Notes: a model not told the origin generated them from the letters alone. Shown: positions 12,897-25,068, counted from the first letter of the stretch. The stretch: 64,000 nucleotides of DNA from Clitoria ternatea (GCA_037962975.1 CM075676.1:48532001-48596000); one strand, 5' to 3'. Made by a program: numbers and translations.

Positions 12897-15800
12897 TGTA
12901 ACATCTCGGGTAATTAAATTAATTTTGTGACTGACGGAAAAATGTTAATAATCATCTCCGAATTGAATTCTAGATTTTGAAAATTATTAATATTTAATAT
13001 AAATATAATTTAAAAATAATTGAATGTTTTGGATTAAATGAAATTATGAATTGGGTGATATTGAATTTTTATGTGGAATGGTAAATTTAGAAGTTACCAA
13101 TAGGGTAAAAGTAAAAGTTTTAATTAAAACTTTAAAGGAAAAAATAAAAGAAATAAGGGGAAAAGACCATTTTGCCCCTGAACCTTAAATAAGAAAATTT
13201 CTTCTTCTTCCTCACTTTTCCTTCACGCGAGCCATCTTCTTCTTTCTTCCTCTCCATGGCCGAAAGCTTATAGCTTCCAATTGGAGGTCCATTTTGCGTC
13301 GGAATCTCAAATTAACCACGTTTTTGGGATTGTGACTTCGAGGTGAGCATTATGGACCCACAATTTGAGCTTTCTCTCTCTTCCTCTCGCTTTCTCTCTC
13401 TTCCTCTCACTTTCTCTCTAGCCGAAGTGGCCATGCATGGTGGGGGGTTCTATTTTCCATTTCTTTTGCACATGGGAGCTTGGAAACGATATCTAGAGCA
13501 ATGGGTATAGCATAACGTTGATGGGTTTTGTGTTTCGACATTCGTAGGTAGCGAAACGAACGTCGAAAGACCGAGTGGTGAAGCGGGTTTTAGATTCGAA
13601 AGTGGAACCTTGAACCAAGTGCCTGGAGGACACAACCGACACCAAGAACAAATCGTTGAAGCTTGGAATCAAGGTAAGGGGGTGTTTGGGTCGTAATTAA
13701 ATAGAATAGGTATGTAAGTCAAGCTTGAGATACTTAACCAAATCCTGATAAATTGAAAAAAATTAAGGAAAAATTACTAAATAATACTTGTATGCGTATG
13801 TGTGTATGAATATGGAATTGTATGCATTTCGTGGTAGTTATTAAATTATAGACTTTTTAAGGTGTGGTAAATTGATGTGTATGGTGGCATTATATTGGTG
13901 GGCTTGACACATTGGTCTCCCCAGTTGATGATTATGATCCATTATTGATAGCCACATGATATGTGATATGAGAATGTGATGAATATGCATGATTATGTAG
14001 TATGGGACGGCCGACGGTATGTATAGCCCCTCGCTTTCTGGCTTCCGTGGTTTTTGTGCCCAGTTGAGCTACCCAGTGGTCAAGTAGGACCCAGTGGTTG
14101 AGGTGAAGAGTCAAGCAGGACTTAGTGGACCAAGCAGGGTTCAAGGGAAGTAGGACCCCCAGCTGAAGGCCGATCCTTTAGTATCCGGATACTAGGTGTT
14201 GAATTATGTGAGAGTCAGTTGTGATACTCGATGAAATTGTTGATATTATGTGATGATGTGAATGTACTCTATCATATTTATTGGTTGTGAATTGTACATT
14301 GACGATGCTGAAACTTGTATGAAACTAAGAAGTTATAGATATGAATTGGGGATAAAGAAAAGTGAAATTATTTGCATAAGGTAGAATTAGTGAGTTAGTA
14401 TTAGCGGTAATACTTAGTTAATCATGTACCTTGTTATTTAATTACCGTTCTAAATTAATTATGATATACCAAACACTCACCCTTGCTGTGGTTCCTTTAA
14501 TTTAGTAACCAGTGACAGGGAGGACATTAATGCCCCAGAGGTGCGCCAAGCGGAGAATTGATGCCAAGGAGTAAAGGAAATTATAAAATAAATGGATGTA
14601 TGTAATGTGTTTCATGTATGCAATGTCATAACATGTTTCATGTGTGTGTTGGATTAACCTAGCATATGGTCAATGTGGTTATGATGTGGTAGGAATGATG
14701 GCAACTTGAATTATGAATGATTGTGATAGATGATGAGTTAGGACTTGTATGTTAATTGATGAGGATATGAATTCATGTTGATGAGGTAGTAAGGTGGTGA
14801 TGTCAATGTTGATTTTCATGAATTTGATATATATTGGCATGAAGCCAATATTATGTGTAGATGATAAATTGCTATAGGCAGGTCTTGTTTATATTTGTGA
14901 ATCATGAATGATGTAAGTTATGTATGGATTGTTTATTGTCTTGATGATTATGATGCAATTTGTATATAAATTGTCTGGTATCCTGATGAATGGATAAGGG
15001 AATGATGGATTTCATGAATTTCGGACTTGTGTAGGTAGCATGTGAAATGATGAATTTGACTGTGATACATTTAAGGAATTAGAATTAGGATTGATGTGTA
15101 TGTTTAGATGGAATAAGTCCCAAATGCATGCTTGATTGTGTGTAGATGGATAATTTAGGCCAAGTGGTGCATATGAAGGTTTAAGCATATTAGATTGTGT
15201 GAAAATCTTTAGTTTTCATGCATGTACTGTATAACCGCTCAAGCGAGATGGATTCTCGCTCAAGCGAGAGTCCTTAGTATCAGTAGTGTGACCTCTGGCA
15301 TAATCTCGCTCAAGCGGGAATGATTCTCACTCAAGTGAGACATGCATGCATCAAGAGGGGTGTTTACTGGATGAATCTCGCTCAGGCGGGCATGGCCTCG
15401 CTCAAGCGAGCTCCAAGAAAATGATTCTGTGTCAATTTCGCTTAAGCGAGCGTGACTCGCTCAAGCGAGCAAACGGGAGTTAGGTTCTGGAGCGTTTTCG
15501 CTTAAGCGACTTGGCTTGCTTGGGCCTCTCGCTTAAGCAAGTGACGATGGAAATTGATTCTGGAGTCTTTCGCTCAGCCGAGCTTAGCTCGCTCAAGCGG
15601 AATGAGGACCTGATACATATGGTTTCCCTCGCTCAAGCGCATTTGGTGGCTCGCCCAGGCTGGATATGGGAACTCGCTCAAGCCAGTGGGGGCCTCGCTC
15701 AAGCGACCCTCGTTGGTCTCGCTTAAGCGAGTCAGGGTCTCGCTCAAGCGAGTGGCCCTGATTCCATTTTCTTCTTTTTTCTTCATTTAACCATTTTTTT

Positions 15801-16016
15801 ACTTGATTGTTTTGGGTCCCTTGAGCTATAAAACATTGTTATCTTCATCTGATGGGTATAAATTTTCCTTTGGTGAATAATATTTTTCCTTCACTTCTAA
15901 TATCTTTAAAAATCACAAAAAATTTTCCTCTATATTTTTATTAATCGGTATAGCATCGTGTGTTTAATTAACTTTAATAGCGTAGTTAGTGTCTAATAAT
16001 TAGGCGAGACGTTATA
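12897..16016 (+). mobile_element. Long (3.1 kb) solo LTR of a gypsy (Tekay/Del-like) element
   Basis: It starts TGTAACATCTCGGG and ends GAGACGTTATA, and CATAC flanks it at 12892-12896 and 16017-16021. The terminal CA is TA here, consistent with one C-to-T change. TGTAACATC... openings and very long LTRs are usual in plant Tekay/Del-type gypsy elements. Inside are a CT-rich leader (13200-13260), a 'ccatggccgaaagc' segment, text like 'ggtatgtatagcccctcgc' near 14020, and a palindromic array at about 15235-15752. No internal gag-pol is attached, hence solo. Lineage is inferred; ends and duplication are seen. Confidence 0.75.
15235..15752. repeat. Cluster of about 18 palindromic CTCGCTYAAGCGAG motifs
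   Basis: Near-identical 14-bp motifs recur every 18-50 bp, often as adjacent pairs. The C form reads CTCGCTCAAGCGAG; the T form CTCGCTTAAGCGAG is a perfect palindrome. Degenerate members include CTCGCTCAGGCGGG and TTCGCTTAAGCGAC. The spacers are unique, unlike a simple tandem satellite. The frames at 15511-15726 and 15574-15786 (repeated RLSE in the latter) are translations of this array and not genes. It lies near the 3' end of the long LTR. Confidence 0.9.
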
Positions 16017-16282
16017 CATACCATACTCGTCCCTGTCCTCATCAAAGTTCAAGGCAAGATTGAGACATGTTTTTATTTATCCTTAGTTAAACAGAATTTA
16101 CCCGTCAAATTTAGGGGGTGAGGGGCCAACCCGTCATATCCCCTTAGCGATTCCTAAAATTTATTCTAGAGTCTCGTAAAATTAGAAAAAAAATTTCACT
16201 TTCAGAACCTCCCCGCTAGTAAACAGTAAGAACCGAATGGCTACGTTACTTAAAACCATTCAAGAGCCCAATTTTTATGGTG

Positions 16283-16405
16283 TTGGTAATCAATTACAGG
16301 AATAAATTACACAAGACTTGATAATCGATTACACAACCATGGTAATCGATTACCAAAGACTAGCTGTGTAGGAAGAAAACATGCCCCTCTAGTAATCGAT
16401 TACCA
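16283..16405. repeat. Palindromic GGTAATCGATTACC motif cluster
   Basis: Four related motifs lie close together: GTAATCAATTAC, ATAATCGATTAC, GGTAATCGATTACC (a perfect 14-bp palindrome) and AGTAATCGATTACC. From general knowledge, such ATCGAT-centred palindromes are common in legume retroelement LTRs. They are separate from the CTCGCTYAAGCGAG family. Confidence 0.8.
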
Positions 16406-17425
16406 GATACCCTGTTCTACATAATTATGTAGAATTTGGCCTCTAGACTAATTTCTACACTACTTAACTTGCTCATTTTAACTCCAATTGCTACAAAACT
16501 TCATGGGCATTATATTTTCCTTATTCTAGACCTGTTAGCATAGTTTGTACTCCAAAATTCTAACACATGACAAAGTTACGTGCTAAATTACATTTCAACC
16601 AAACTTTGAATAATACCATACTCAAAACTTAACAAATGAACTCCAAACCAAACGATGATCATGCACACAAGTTCTAAATGATCTAGGGAACCTATTGGTA
16701 CCCTTCAGGGATTCAAATTCCCACTAGAGCTCAAAACACCTACTCTGTTACCTGACATCTGCTTAAATTATCCATAAACTAACATGACTAACTATGTATC
16801 AATTCATTAATTCATCCATCACCTACAATTCTTAATATTCGCCACCACTTATATTTCATATAAATCATACTCCACTATTATTCTCATTTTAGCCTTACGC
16901 TTTCCATTATTAATTTAATTTATCGTCATCCTTTAATTAACCATTGTAAAATCATTAAAATTAATCAAACCAACTAACAACGGCTATGGTTTATCCTTTT
17001 TCTATGCGCCAAACCGCGTAACCAATCTTTCCTACATTAATCTTAACCTAACACCCCTTACCTCAATTTCGCTCTTCTAAAGCTTCAAATTAAGTACCGA
17101 CTTCACCTAATTCAGAAGGGATCTAATATTCAATAAATTCATAAACCTACCTAGTGTTTCGGCTTCTGAAACAACACCCATTATACTGAAATAAAATTAA
17201 ATATACTCTTGAAGCCTTATATTTCACTTTTGATCTTCGATCTTAAGCTCCGCTTCGCTTTAAAGGTTCTCCGACACGTGGCTTGTAACCTAGCGTCACC
17301 GGAACACAATACATTAGTGATTTAGCGATACCCATTACATCTAGCTTTATCCCCACACCTCAAAGTGCCTTAAAAATTAGGAAAATAAAAACCTCTCATA
17401 GTACCCCATTTCTGGCCTTGTTGAG

Positions 17426-18008
17426 TGATCCGTGGTGGAAACCAGACTCCATGATACATGGCCGGGGTGACACTTCAAAAGATAAGACCACCTCTTCAAG
17501 AGAATAAAACACCTCACAGATCTCCTCAACTGGGGTCCAAAACTAGAGCAACTGCGGATCAGTACAGAGGACTCCGGTCATTCCCTGGCAACAGACATAA
17601 GTTAGAAACGATATAGGCAACATATACTTATGATTACTATTGCTACAGTAGGTTAGGAGAAGGGTCAAATCACTTTTCTTACTCAGGTGACTCCTATAAA
17701 TACTACTCATTTATTACTGTAAAGGATCTGGACTAATTAGAAAGTTAACCTCCGTAATACTGATATTTTTGTAATACCCATACTGACTTAAGCATCAGAG
17801 AATCTTTTGTAGATGTACCTCCAGTGTGTTCCATTGACTTCGGTACGAACTCGAATTCATACCTTAACATGAAGAACTTAGGCTCCCCACTGAACCTAAG
17901 TGAAAAATATCATACTCCACTAAGACGGTGTGAAACTGAGAGCTTGAGAGGAAACTCCGGACATAAGTCAAGACAGTCAACTTTTGACCCTGGTTCTAGG
18001 ATGGAACA
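17426..18008 (+). mobile_element. Solo LTR (Tat/Ogre-like) with TTGAG target duplication
   Basis: The 583-bp block begins TGATCCGTGGTGG and ends GATGGAACA, flanked by TTGAG at 17421-17425 and 18009-18013. A TATA box (TATAAAT, 17695-17701) precedes 'gacttaagcatcagagaatc' and 'gtagatgtacctcc', the counterpart of the R/U5 phrase in the 5755 LTR. The shared TGATCCG start and R/U5 phrase make it a related but diverged subfamily. It is nested in older LTR sequence. Confidence 0.83.
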
Positions 18009-18240
18009 TTGAGAAATAGGGAGAAAGGGGAAATGGATAGTACCTACACGTTGATCTCGCTCCCGGGATTCCAAAAACGTGCTCATATTTGAATTTCGAC
18101 AAAGGAAGGACCCTTAATCGTAAGCTCGAAACTACACGGCCATGGAATTCTTTCTCACGAGTTCCTATTTCCTTTACTTACTCTCGACGCACGAAGGAAA
18201 GATGGACGTTATTGAAAAATTTGTTTAGATATTATTTAGA

Positions 18241-19099
18241 AATCAGTATGGATAAATTTTAATGATGTATTTAAATAAAAATATTTCATTTTTGGTTCCT
18301 TAACTAATGCTCTAAAGACAATTATTAGCATTTCCCTAAATGTATTTTAATCTTGTTCTTGGAATATCGAGTGACAAATTCAGTTGGTTGAGTAGAGTAT
18401 GCGTTGTTCTAAGTTTTTAACATGTCTTTGATTTTTAGTGAAACCAAAAAAATTCAAGATAAATTATTATATAGTCTCAAAACATTATATCAATTTGTAA
18501 TCAAACCAAAAATCTTAACACATGGAAAAATTTTTCAAGTTGGAGAACACAATTTGTATTTTTCTTAATGTTTTCACATAAGTCCTTTCAATAAATGGTA
18601 TATACAAATGATATTAAAAAATTAATATTTCATACCGGTTGTTTAAAATAAATGATGTAAAAAATATTTTTTACACTAATTATTAAAATAATCAATGTAA
18701 AAAATATATAAAAAATAAGATATTATATTCGTTGTTTCAATAACTGAGGTAATTAAAAATACAAAGTGTATTTTCCATATTAGTAAAACATGATGAATAT
18801 TAAATAATTATTGGTTGTAGCACAAGTTGATGTGTTGATCCAAGACAAAATAATATCCTCATGCTTAGGGTATGTATTGACATGTTACATTTTACAACAA
18901 AATAATGTACAACAATATATACAACGATATCTTGTTTTCCATGTACCTCTCTTCATTATCAAAATTTTCAATATCTTTACTATAATGCTTCTAGCAAAAA
19001 CTTACAAATTAATCTTTTACTGATGAAAGAAAACTAGTTTATCTTACAGGTCTCAATAGAGGCTCCCAGTGCACAATGAATTGGTAAAGTGAGGTGTGA
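18241..19099. other. Intergenic, no gene seen
   Basis: AT-rich. Around 18630-18760 are repeated phrases of the type 'gttgtttaaaataaatgatg / ttattaaaataatcaatgta', also seen near 27910-28010; in plants such phrases occur in CACTA subterminal regions (inference). No coding frame is supported. Confidence 0.45.
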
Positions 19100-19515
19100 G
19101 GTTAGATTTATATACGACATGCTCTTTATGCTCTTTAGACATTGAAATAGTTTATCATTTGTCATGTGTATGTTGCAAGACTTAGAGTATGGGAAAATTG
19201 TTTAGTTTGGTGTGGTTTGCAATTTGCCTTTCCTTTTATTGTGACAGATCATTATCACATTTTGTGGGATTATATAATGGCCCATCCCTTAAAACGATTG
19301 TGGTCTGTGATCTGGTTTGTTGTTGCTTGGTCTATGTGGTTATAGGGGAATATAATTACTTTTGAAGGTGGAGAGGTAGACGTAGATAGAATTTTGGAAT
19401 CAGTATAGGTTTGCTCGCGGTCTTGCTTGAGAACTAAAAAGAATGTCAGATATCCTTTTTATTCTTGGTGTATAGACCTAATGTCATGTTTGACCGATCT
19501 CTAGGGTTTCTAGTT
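19100..19515 (+). pseudogene. LINE (L1-type) ORF2 3' remnant
   Basis: With frame changes and stops, the plus strand gives fragments such as 'LWSVIWFVVAWSMWLYRG', 'ITFEGGEVDVDRILESV' and 'RTKKNVRYPFYSWCIDLM'. These match the zinc-binding reverse-transcriptase tail (zf-RVT region) that ends plant L1 ORF2 proteins. The upstream reverse transcriptase and endonuclease are absent, so this is a 5'-truncated or decayed copy. Identification is from memory of the family's C-terminal pattern. Confidence 0.6.
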
Positions 19516-21506
19516 TCTTTTTTGTGAACATTGTTAAGTGGGTTGGTTATCTCTTTTTGTTTGGGTGAAGTATTTTGTGTTTTGTATTTTAACCATGCTT
19601 GTATCCTTTTTGTGAGTATTTCTTATACTCTTTTTGTTCTTGATATATTTGGCTTTTTTTATAATTTTTTATCTCACATGTCTCTTTTCTTTTCTCTATA
19701 TTTCTCTTTTTATACAATTTTGGATAAATGTAATTTTCATATGAATTAATTGTTTTTTTTGTTGATGTACATATAATTAACATTAATTGTAGTTCTCTAA
19801 AAAAATTGGTACTTTTAACAATGGTAAATGGTAAATGTTTTAAATCATTTTCACAACTACTTAGTGATAATTGTGATGTGTGTTTTGATACCAATAACAT
19901 GATATAACACATGTTTAAATATATATGTAATTGTAGAAACTTCCTAATGAAAAACCAGACCTTTTAAATTAATTAAACTATATCATTATTAAAATTAATT
20001 TTCAAACTTATGAGATACAAAACTATTTATTAATGTATCATAATTAAAATTCATTTAACAGTCCCTTTGTAATTGACAATAAAACCAATCCATTTAATAA
20101 TTGTTATTGAGATATTGTTAATCTTAAGAAAACCTTTATTAATTTCTATTTTAAAAATTTCTTTTCAACTAATGCAATCGTTATTGAAACTATTAAGATT
20201 CCTAAATACATAATTCATGTGTTCAATAAAAAAGAATTAATTCTTTTATATAATTTAGAAAATTAACTATTGAATCAATTTCTTTTGGGGGTCTAAAGGA
20301 AGAACTACAAAAAACGGTTTTAGCATCGACCATAAGTTGAATCTACGCCAAAAAATAGTCACACCTAAAAAATAGATACACTATAAATTCTTCTTATTCT
20401 TCTTCTCCTCCTCTTACTCTTTCTTCATCCACAATGAATTTATACTACCTCACCTATTATGCACAATCTAAAACCATGTCCAATACGTATAATTGTAGGT
20501 TTCTTTGCGATACACAATATTCTTCTTGTAGCCAAATGAGGTCTTTTAGATACTTTTAAGAAATTGGTTTTTCGCTATGTCTTTTTAAATCTCCTTTCTA
20601 TTTTTGTTTTTCTTATCATAGATCTTATATCCTTAAAATTTTAGAAGCACTTCATTTAATGAGATTTTGGAAGATTATATTTACTTATCAAATTATCATA
20701 GTGTTTGTGTCTACATTAAAACCAAAATACCAAGTCAAAAGATTTTTGTTCCAACAACATTGATTTAGGATCGATCGACGCTAAATAGCTAAATGATCAC
20801 TTGTTTCTTATATGTTATATAACATGTCCTTTGTGTTTAACTCAGTCCACTCAAGTCTAATTGGATCAGCCTAACTATAACTTATCTTTTAATTTTTAGC
20901 CTGGATATTTTTTTGGGTTGACCCAATTTTTTTTATTGCCAAGACCTATACTTTCTTTGTGATAGGTTTGATTTTTTATCCTTAATTTTTTTAAATTTGG
21001 GTTTTCAACTTTTTTTAGAATGAACCCTAATCTTTAATTAGATAATGAATTTTATGCAATATTAAAAGTTAGCTCATAGGATAATGATTAATGCTTATAT
21101 TATATATTATCAATTTAGTTATTAAAATTATATATTATTAATTGACCCTATCTCTAGTCTTGGAATTTAGGTATAGACATATATCTCAAAGGTGAGATGG
21201 AAACATAAATTGTTTGAGTTTAAGAGAATATTTATCCAAAAATATATAGACATTTAGAGAACTCATGACCATCTTGTATATCATTTCATTTATATGTTTA
21301 ACCTACCAATATGGAAAATCTCAATAATATTTTCTTATTTTAATTTATTTTTCTTTATTTGAGAAAGTAGTTGTTAATATTAAAAAAAGTTTTAAATGAA
21401 TTATTTTAATAAATAATTTATTTGTACATATAATTTTAGTTTTTCAACTTTGTATAATTATTAAGAAAATGAACATATATGATAATTATTCCATTAACAT
21501 GTAAAA
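19516..21506. other. Intergenic, no gene seen
   Basis: The frames at 19531-19749 (plus) and 19589-19912 (minus) overlap in AT-rich DNA and are phenylalanine- or lysine-rich translations without motifs. Nothing else is supported; the part next to 21507 may belong to the Helitron. Confidence 0.45.
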
Positions 21507-21519
21507 TTGAAATGTGTTC

Positions 21520-22390
21520 TAGAAATTATTTATTTCTTTTTCACCTATTACAAACAGAACTTAAAATGGCTGCTGAGTATTGGAGATGGAATGATTGGAG
21601 AACCAAATGATGGAGATAGTAGTATCCGAATTCCAAATGATTTGCTGATAATGGGTAGTGTTGATCCTATTGCTCCAATTGTTAACAATACTTATCCATG
21701 CTTATTATAACACATATTAGGCTATATTAACACCCATAAATGACACTGTTTTCAATTTGAATGAATACATATTGTCATTGCTTCCTAGAGAAGAGAGAAC
21801 ATGTCTTAGTTTTGATAGCCCTTGGGGAATAGTGATTGTGATAGACCCGATGATATTCATACTACGAAATTCTTGAACACAATTATTTCTCCAAGACTTC
21901 CGAATCATGTCTGAAAGTTAAAAGTTAGAGCACCTGGTTTAGGGTTCCCTTGTAATAGATTGAGGGTAATTGAATCGGTCTAACCGAACCAATGATGTTG
22001 TTGAGAAACATGGATCAATCTTCAAGATTGTACAATGGTACTCGACTTATTATTACTTAAGTACGTGCTTATGTTTTAGAAGCAAAAGTGATGTATGAGA
22101 TAAATGTTGGCAAAAAACTCCTTTGACTAACAAAATTCCTTTTAAGTTCCAAAGAGGACAATTTCCTATTATGGTATCATTTGCAATGACAATTAATAAA
22201 AGTCAGGGCAATTTCTCAAACATATTGAAACTTATTTGCCGAGACTCGTGTTTTCACACAACCAATTCTGTGTTGTAGTATCAAGAGTAACAAACTGAAG
22301 TGGCTCAAAAATACTAATAATTGATTATCAAGGTCATATATCATATACAATTGAAAATGTGGTTTAAAAAGAAGTATTTCAAATTTTTAA
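21520..22390 (+). pseudogene. Helitron PIF1-like helicase C-terminal fragment, degenerate
   Basis: Frames joined across stops and shifts give 'WLLSIGDGMIGEPNDGDSS', 'RIPNDLLIMGSVDPIAPIV' and 'NNTYPCLL', then 'LRNMDQSSRLYNGTRL', then 'FKFQRGQFPIMVSFAMTINK' followed by SQG, and last 'YTIENVV-KEVFQIFK'. These are the ordered late motifs of PIF1-type helicases in plant Helitron RepHel proteins, including the 'FAMTINKSQG' motif. Many stops and a damaged 'VALSRV' region show it is dead. The Rep domain and the N-terminal helicase motifs are missing. Confidence 0.8.
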
Positions 22391-22456
22391 ATAGGTAATT
22401 GTTACCTAAATTATTTCAATTAACATTTTTTTGCCATTTATATAAATTGATTACAC

Positions 22457-22486
<30 letters not shown>
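22457..22486. repeat. (ATT)n microsatellite
   Basis: About nine to ten TTA/ATT units are read directly downstream of the Helitron helicase fragment. Confidence 0.9.
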
Positions 22487-22487
<1 letters not shown>

Positions 22488-23449
22488 AACATTTAATATA
22501 ATAGTCTAACAATTGTTAATGCATTTTCCTTCCTTTTTTGGCAGATTCAACATTAGGTTCATTAAAATGTTGCTATGTTTTGTCTCATTCTTGTTTCACA
22601 TTTGATTACTGGAGAAATGAATTTAATTATTTATTACATTTTCAATGTGAACTTTTTGTTCAAAATTACTATGTTCATATCTATTTTCTCGCATGTTGTT
22701 AATTTTCACTCACACAAATACTTCAAGTACATTATAAGCTAATGTTATTAACATTAAACCTACTATCAAAGTTAAACCTTTTAAGATTAAACCTTACAAT
22801 AATTCAATTGAATGTTTTAATTTTTGATGTGATATATAACAAGTTATCAACAAAGAGCTTGGATTGTTAAACTCTAAAAATATGTTTTCTTATTAATAAT
22901 TTTCCTTCACAGATCTAACAAAACATTATGTCTATTATTGTTATAAGGATAGTTATGATAACTATGTCTTTACTTAGGGGGTACGAGAGATGTTTGACTT
23001 TTATGAGTTAGAAAAATCCATCATGTTCCAAAATATTAAATAAAGATTTTTCCCTAATATTTTTAATATTCCATTACTCAAAACAATTTCATTAAACTTA
23101 TTGTTACTTTCTGACTTTGTTTAACAATTTTTTTAATGATTTTATTAGGATTTTCAAGGAATTTATATGTAGTACAATTGTATATTGGAAATATCTCGAT
23201 AGTACTTATTCATACTTATAATTTTAAGTTTTATAAAATGTTATTGGAAATAAATTTCTGCTTAACTATGTAGTATACTAATGCACTTTACTTTTATTAT
23301 AGTTTCCTACTCAATCTCATCAGTAACTTTTATTTTTATACATGTTAATTTGTTATAAAACTTTTTATATGCTTTAATAAGTATAATTAGTTATTTATTT
23401 ATACGTTATACAAAGCTAAAAACACTTATTAATAATTTCTCTAAAATAT

Positions 23450-23475
23450 AATTCTCGTGCGGGTCTCTCACTAGT
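23450..23475 (+). mobile_element. Candidate Helitron 3' terminus
   Basis: The sequence 'ctcgtgcgggtctctcacta' ends at CTAG (23471-23474) followed by T, the Helitron 3' rule. GC-rich text 10-20 bp before it would be the decayed subterminal hairpin. It lies about 1.1 kb after the helicase pseudogene on the same strand, which suits one element. The hairpin is not perfect and no 5' TC end was located. Confidence 0.5.
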
Positions 23476-23801
23476 CTTCAAGAAAAAGAAATATTTCATC
23501 AAAACAAAAAATTTTAGAAAAAAATGGCTAATCTTAGCTCCGAATTAGAGTGTAATGGTATTGTAATTTTTATTTTCCTCCCTCTTTTTTGGTCAAGCTT
23601 TGCTTCATGATGTAATTGGACCCTCCTGTCCTAGATTTCTACCTTCTTAATTTTTATTAATAAATGGGCTTTGGCCCAGACCATTACCGAAGAGTTTAAT
23701 CTCGAATAAAAACATATATTACAAAACATTTAATTACAAAACTCGAATTTACAAGTAGTGCATCCAAAGACAATTCAAATAACAATAAATAGACCAACCT
23801 A

Positions 23802-25010
23802 TTAATTAGACAGTGGAGGGACAGAACAAAAAATGTCACCAATATTCAAAGTCTCTGGAATTTCAAAGTTGAACAAGTCACTACAATAGCTATCCCTTTC
23901 TTCCTCAGTGCCACAGTTTACATAAATGGATGATGAATTCAATTCCTTTGGGGTAGGCGGAACCGAGTCATGGCCCATGTTTTGGTTTGCATTGTTCAGA
24001 GAATGCACAAAAGCCATGTCCCCAAACAAACCAACTTGGTTTTGTTGCAAAACATGGTTGGAGCAGCCCAAGTTTCCCATGTTGCCAAACAAGCCTTCTT
24101 CATTGGTTATTTGAGTAGGCACATGAAATTGAGTGAACTCTAGTGGTGGGGAAACTTGGGTTTGTGCAGTATTTTGTGAAGCCAAATCATGGTTTTCATC
24201 ATTTTTTAGTGATAGAAGAGAGGGTGTGGTAGCCAAATTTAACATGTTTGGGTTCATGAATAAGCCTTGCATAGTGAACACTGACCTTAAAATAGAGGAG
24301 ATGTCAAACAGGTCAAGGCGTGGTGTGTGAGTAACAGGGTCAATTCCCATTTGAAGCAACCTCTTCCTAATGTGAGTGTTCCAATAGTTCTTTATTTCAT
24401 TATCAGTTCTTCCCGGTAACCTGCCTGCTATAGCTGACCATCTAACCATAAACCATATTGGTTAGTATATACAATTATATATGCAACACTGTCTATATAC
24501 AGACTTACTTGTTTCCCAAGACACTATGCAATTGAATAATAATATCTTCTTCTTCTAAGGAAAATCTCCCTCTCTTTATATCAGGTCTCAGGTAATTTGC
24601 CCAGCGTAGCCGGCAACTCTTGCCACACCTTCGTAGACCTGTAAATAACATAATGTGGATAAACGACAACAAATAATAACTGTAGAAAAAGTGAGAAAAT
24701 ATTTGACTGTTGCTCCATTTGGTATATAGTTGAAAAAACGGAATTTAAAAAAAAAGAAATCTAACACATTGTTTGAAATAGTCAAAACTTGTAAGATATA
24801 TTTTCTCTTACAAACTTCGTTTGCAAGTATATAACTATAAAGCAAACACTTAATGAAAAATGAAAGAGAGGTACCAGCATTTTTAGGGAGGGTTCGCCAG
24901 TTTGCAGGTCCATGAAGGTGAATATAGTTGATGAGTTGAAGGTCTTCCTCAGGTGTCCATGGACCCTTCTTCAGTGATCCCTTATTCTCACAGCAAGGAG
25001 CTCTTCCCAT
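23802..25010 (-). CDS. R2R3-MYB transcription factor, MYB102/MYB74/MYB41-like (3 exons)
   Basis: The exons are 25010-24875, 24638-24509 and 24441-23802 (minus), joined in phases 1 and 2 to give 301 aa plus stop. Introns are 236 and 67 bp with GT-AG borders. R2 covers about residues 13-63 (GPWTPEED, then NWRTLPKNAG split by intron 1, CGKSCRLRWANYLRPD); R3 covers about 66-114 (GRFSLEEEDIIIQLHSVLG, then WSAIAGRLPGRTDNEIKNYW). The regularly spaced tryptophans are present, with the usual aromatic replacement (F) at the first R3 position. 'KRLLQMGIDPVTHTPRLDL' and the C-terminal 'ELNSSSIYVNC' and 'DSYCSDLFNFEIP' point to subgroup 11 and close relatives. In Arabidopsis these act in stress and suberin/cutin responses (family knowledge). 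It should be a nuclear DNA-binding activator. Intron positions fit the conserved R2R3-MYB pattern. Which orthologue it is cannot be settled by eye. Confidence 0.92.
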
Positions 25011-25068
25011 TTTGATGATATCCCTAAAGACAGAAAGTGGACTTGTGTTGCTAGCTTGTGCTATTTAG

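Larger units (their letters stand above)
16022..18240 (-). mobile_element. Remnant of a second gypsy-like LTR region, probably minus orientation
   Basis: Read on the minus strand, the text resembles leader-type LTR sequence ('cgtgagaaagaattccatgg', 'acgtgtcggagaacc'). It is interrupted by the solo LTR at 17426-18008, which duplicated TTGAG within it. Palindromic GGTAATCGATTACC-type motifs cluster at about 16283-16405. No clean outer termini were found, so limits and orientation are tentative. Confidence 0.4.

Noticed and set aside
15235..15752. CRISPR-like repeat-spacer array
   Set aside because: The repeats are short palindromes of unequal spacing within a plant LTR, with no cas genes; the host is eukaryotic.
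15511..15786. Two opposed open frames (71 and 70 codons) with repeated motifs
   Set aside because: Both are translations of the palindromic array and have no independent coding support.
24588..25010. MYB exon 1 as a single 140-codon protein
   Set aside because: The frame reads through intron 1; splicing at 24875/24638 restores the intact R2 repeat.
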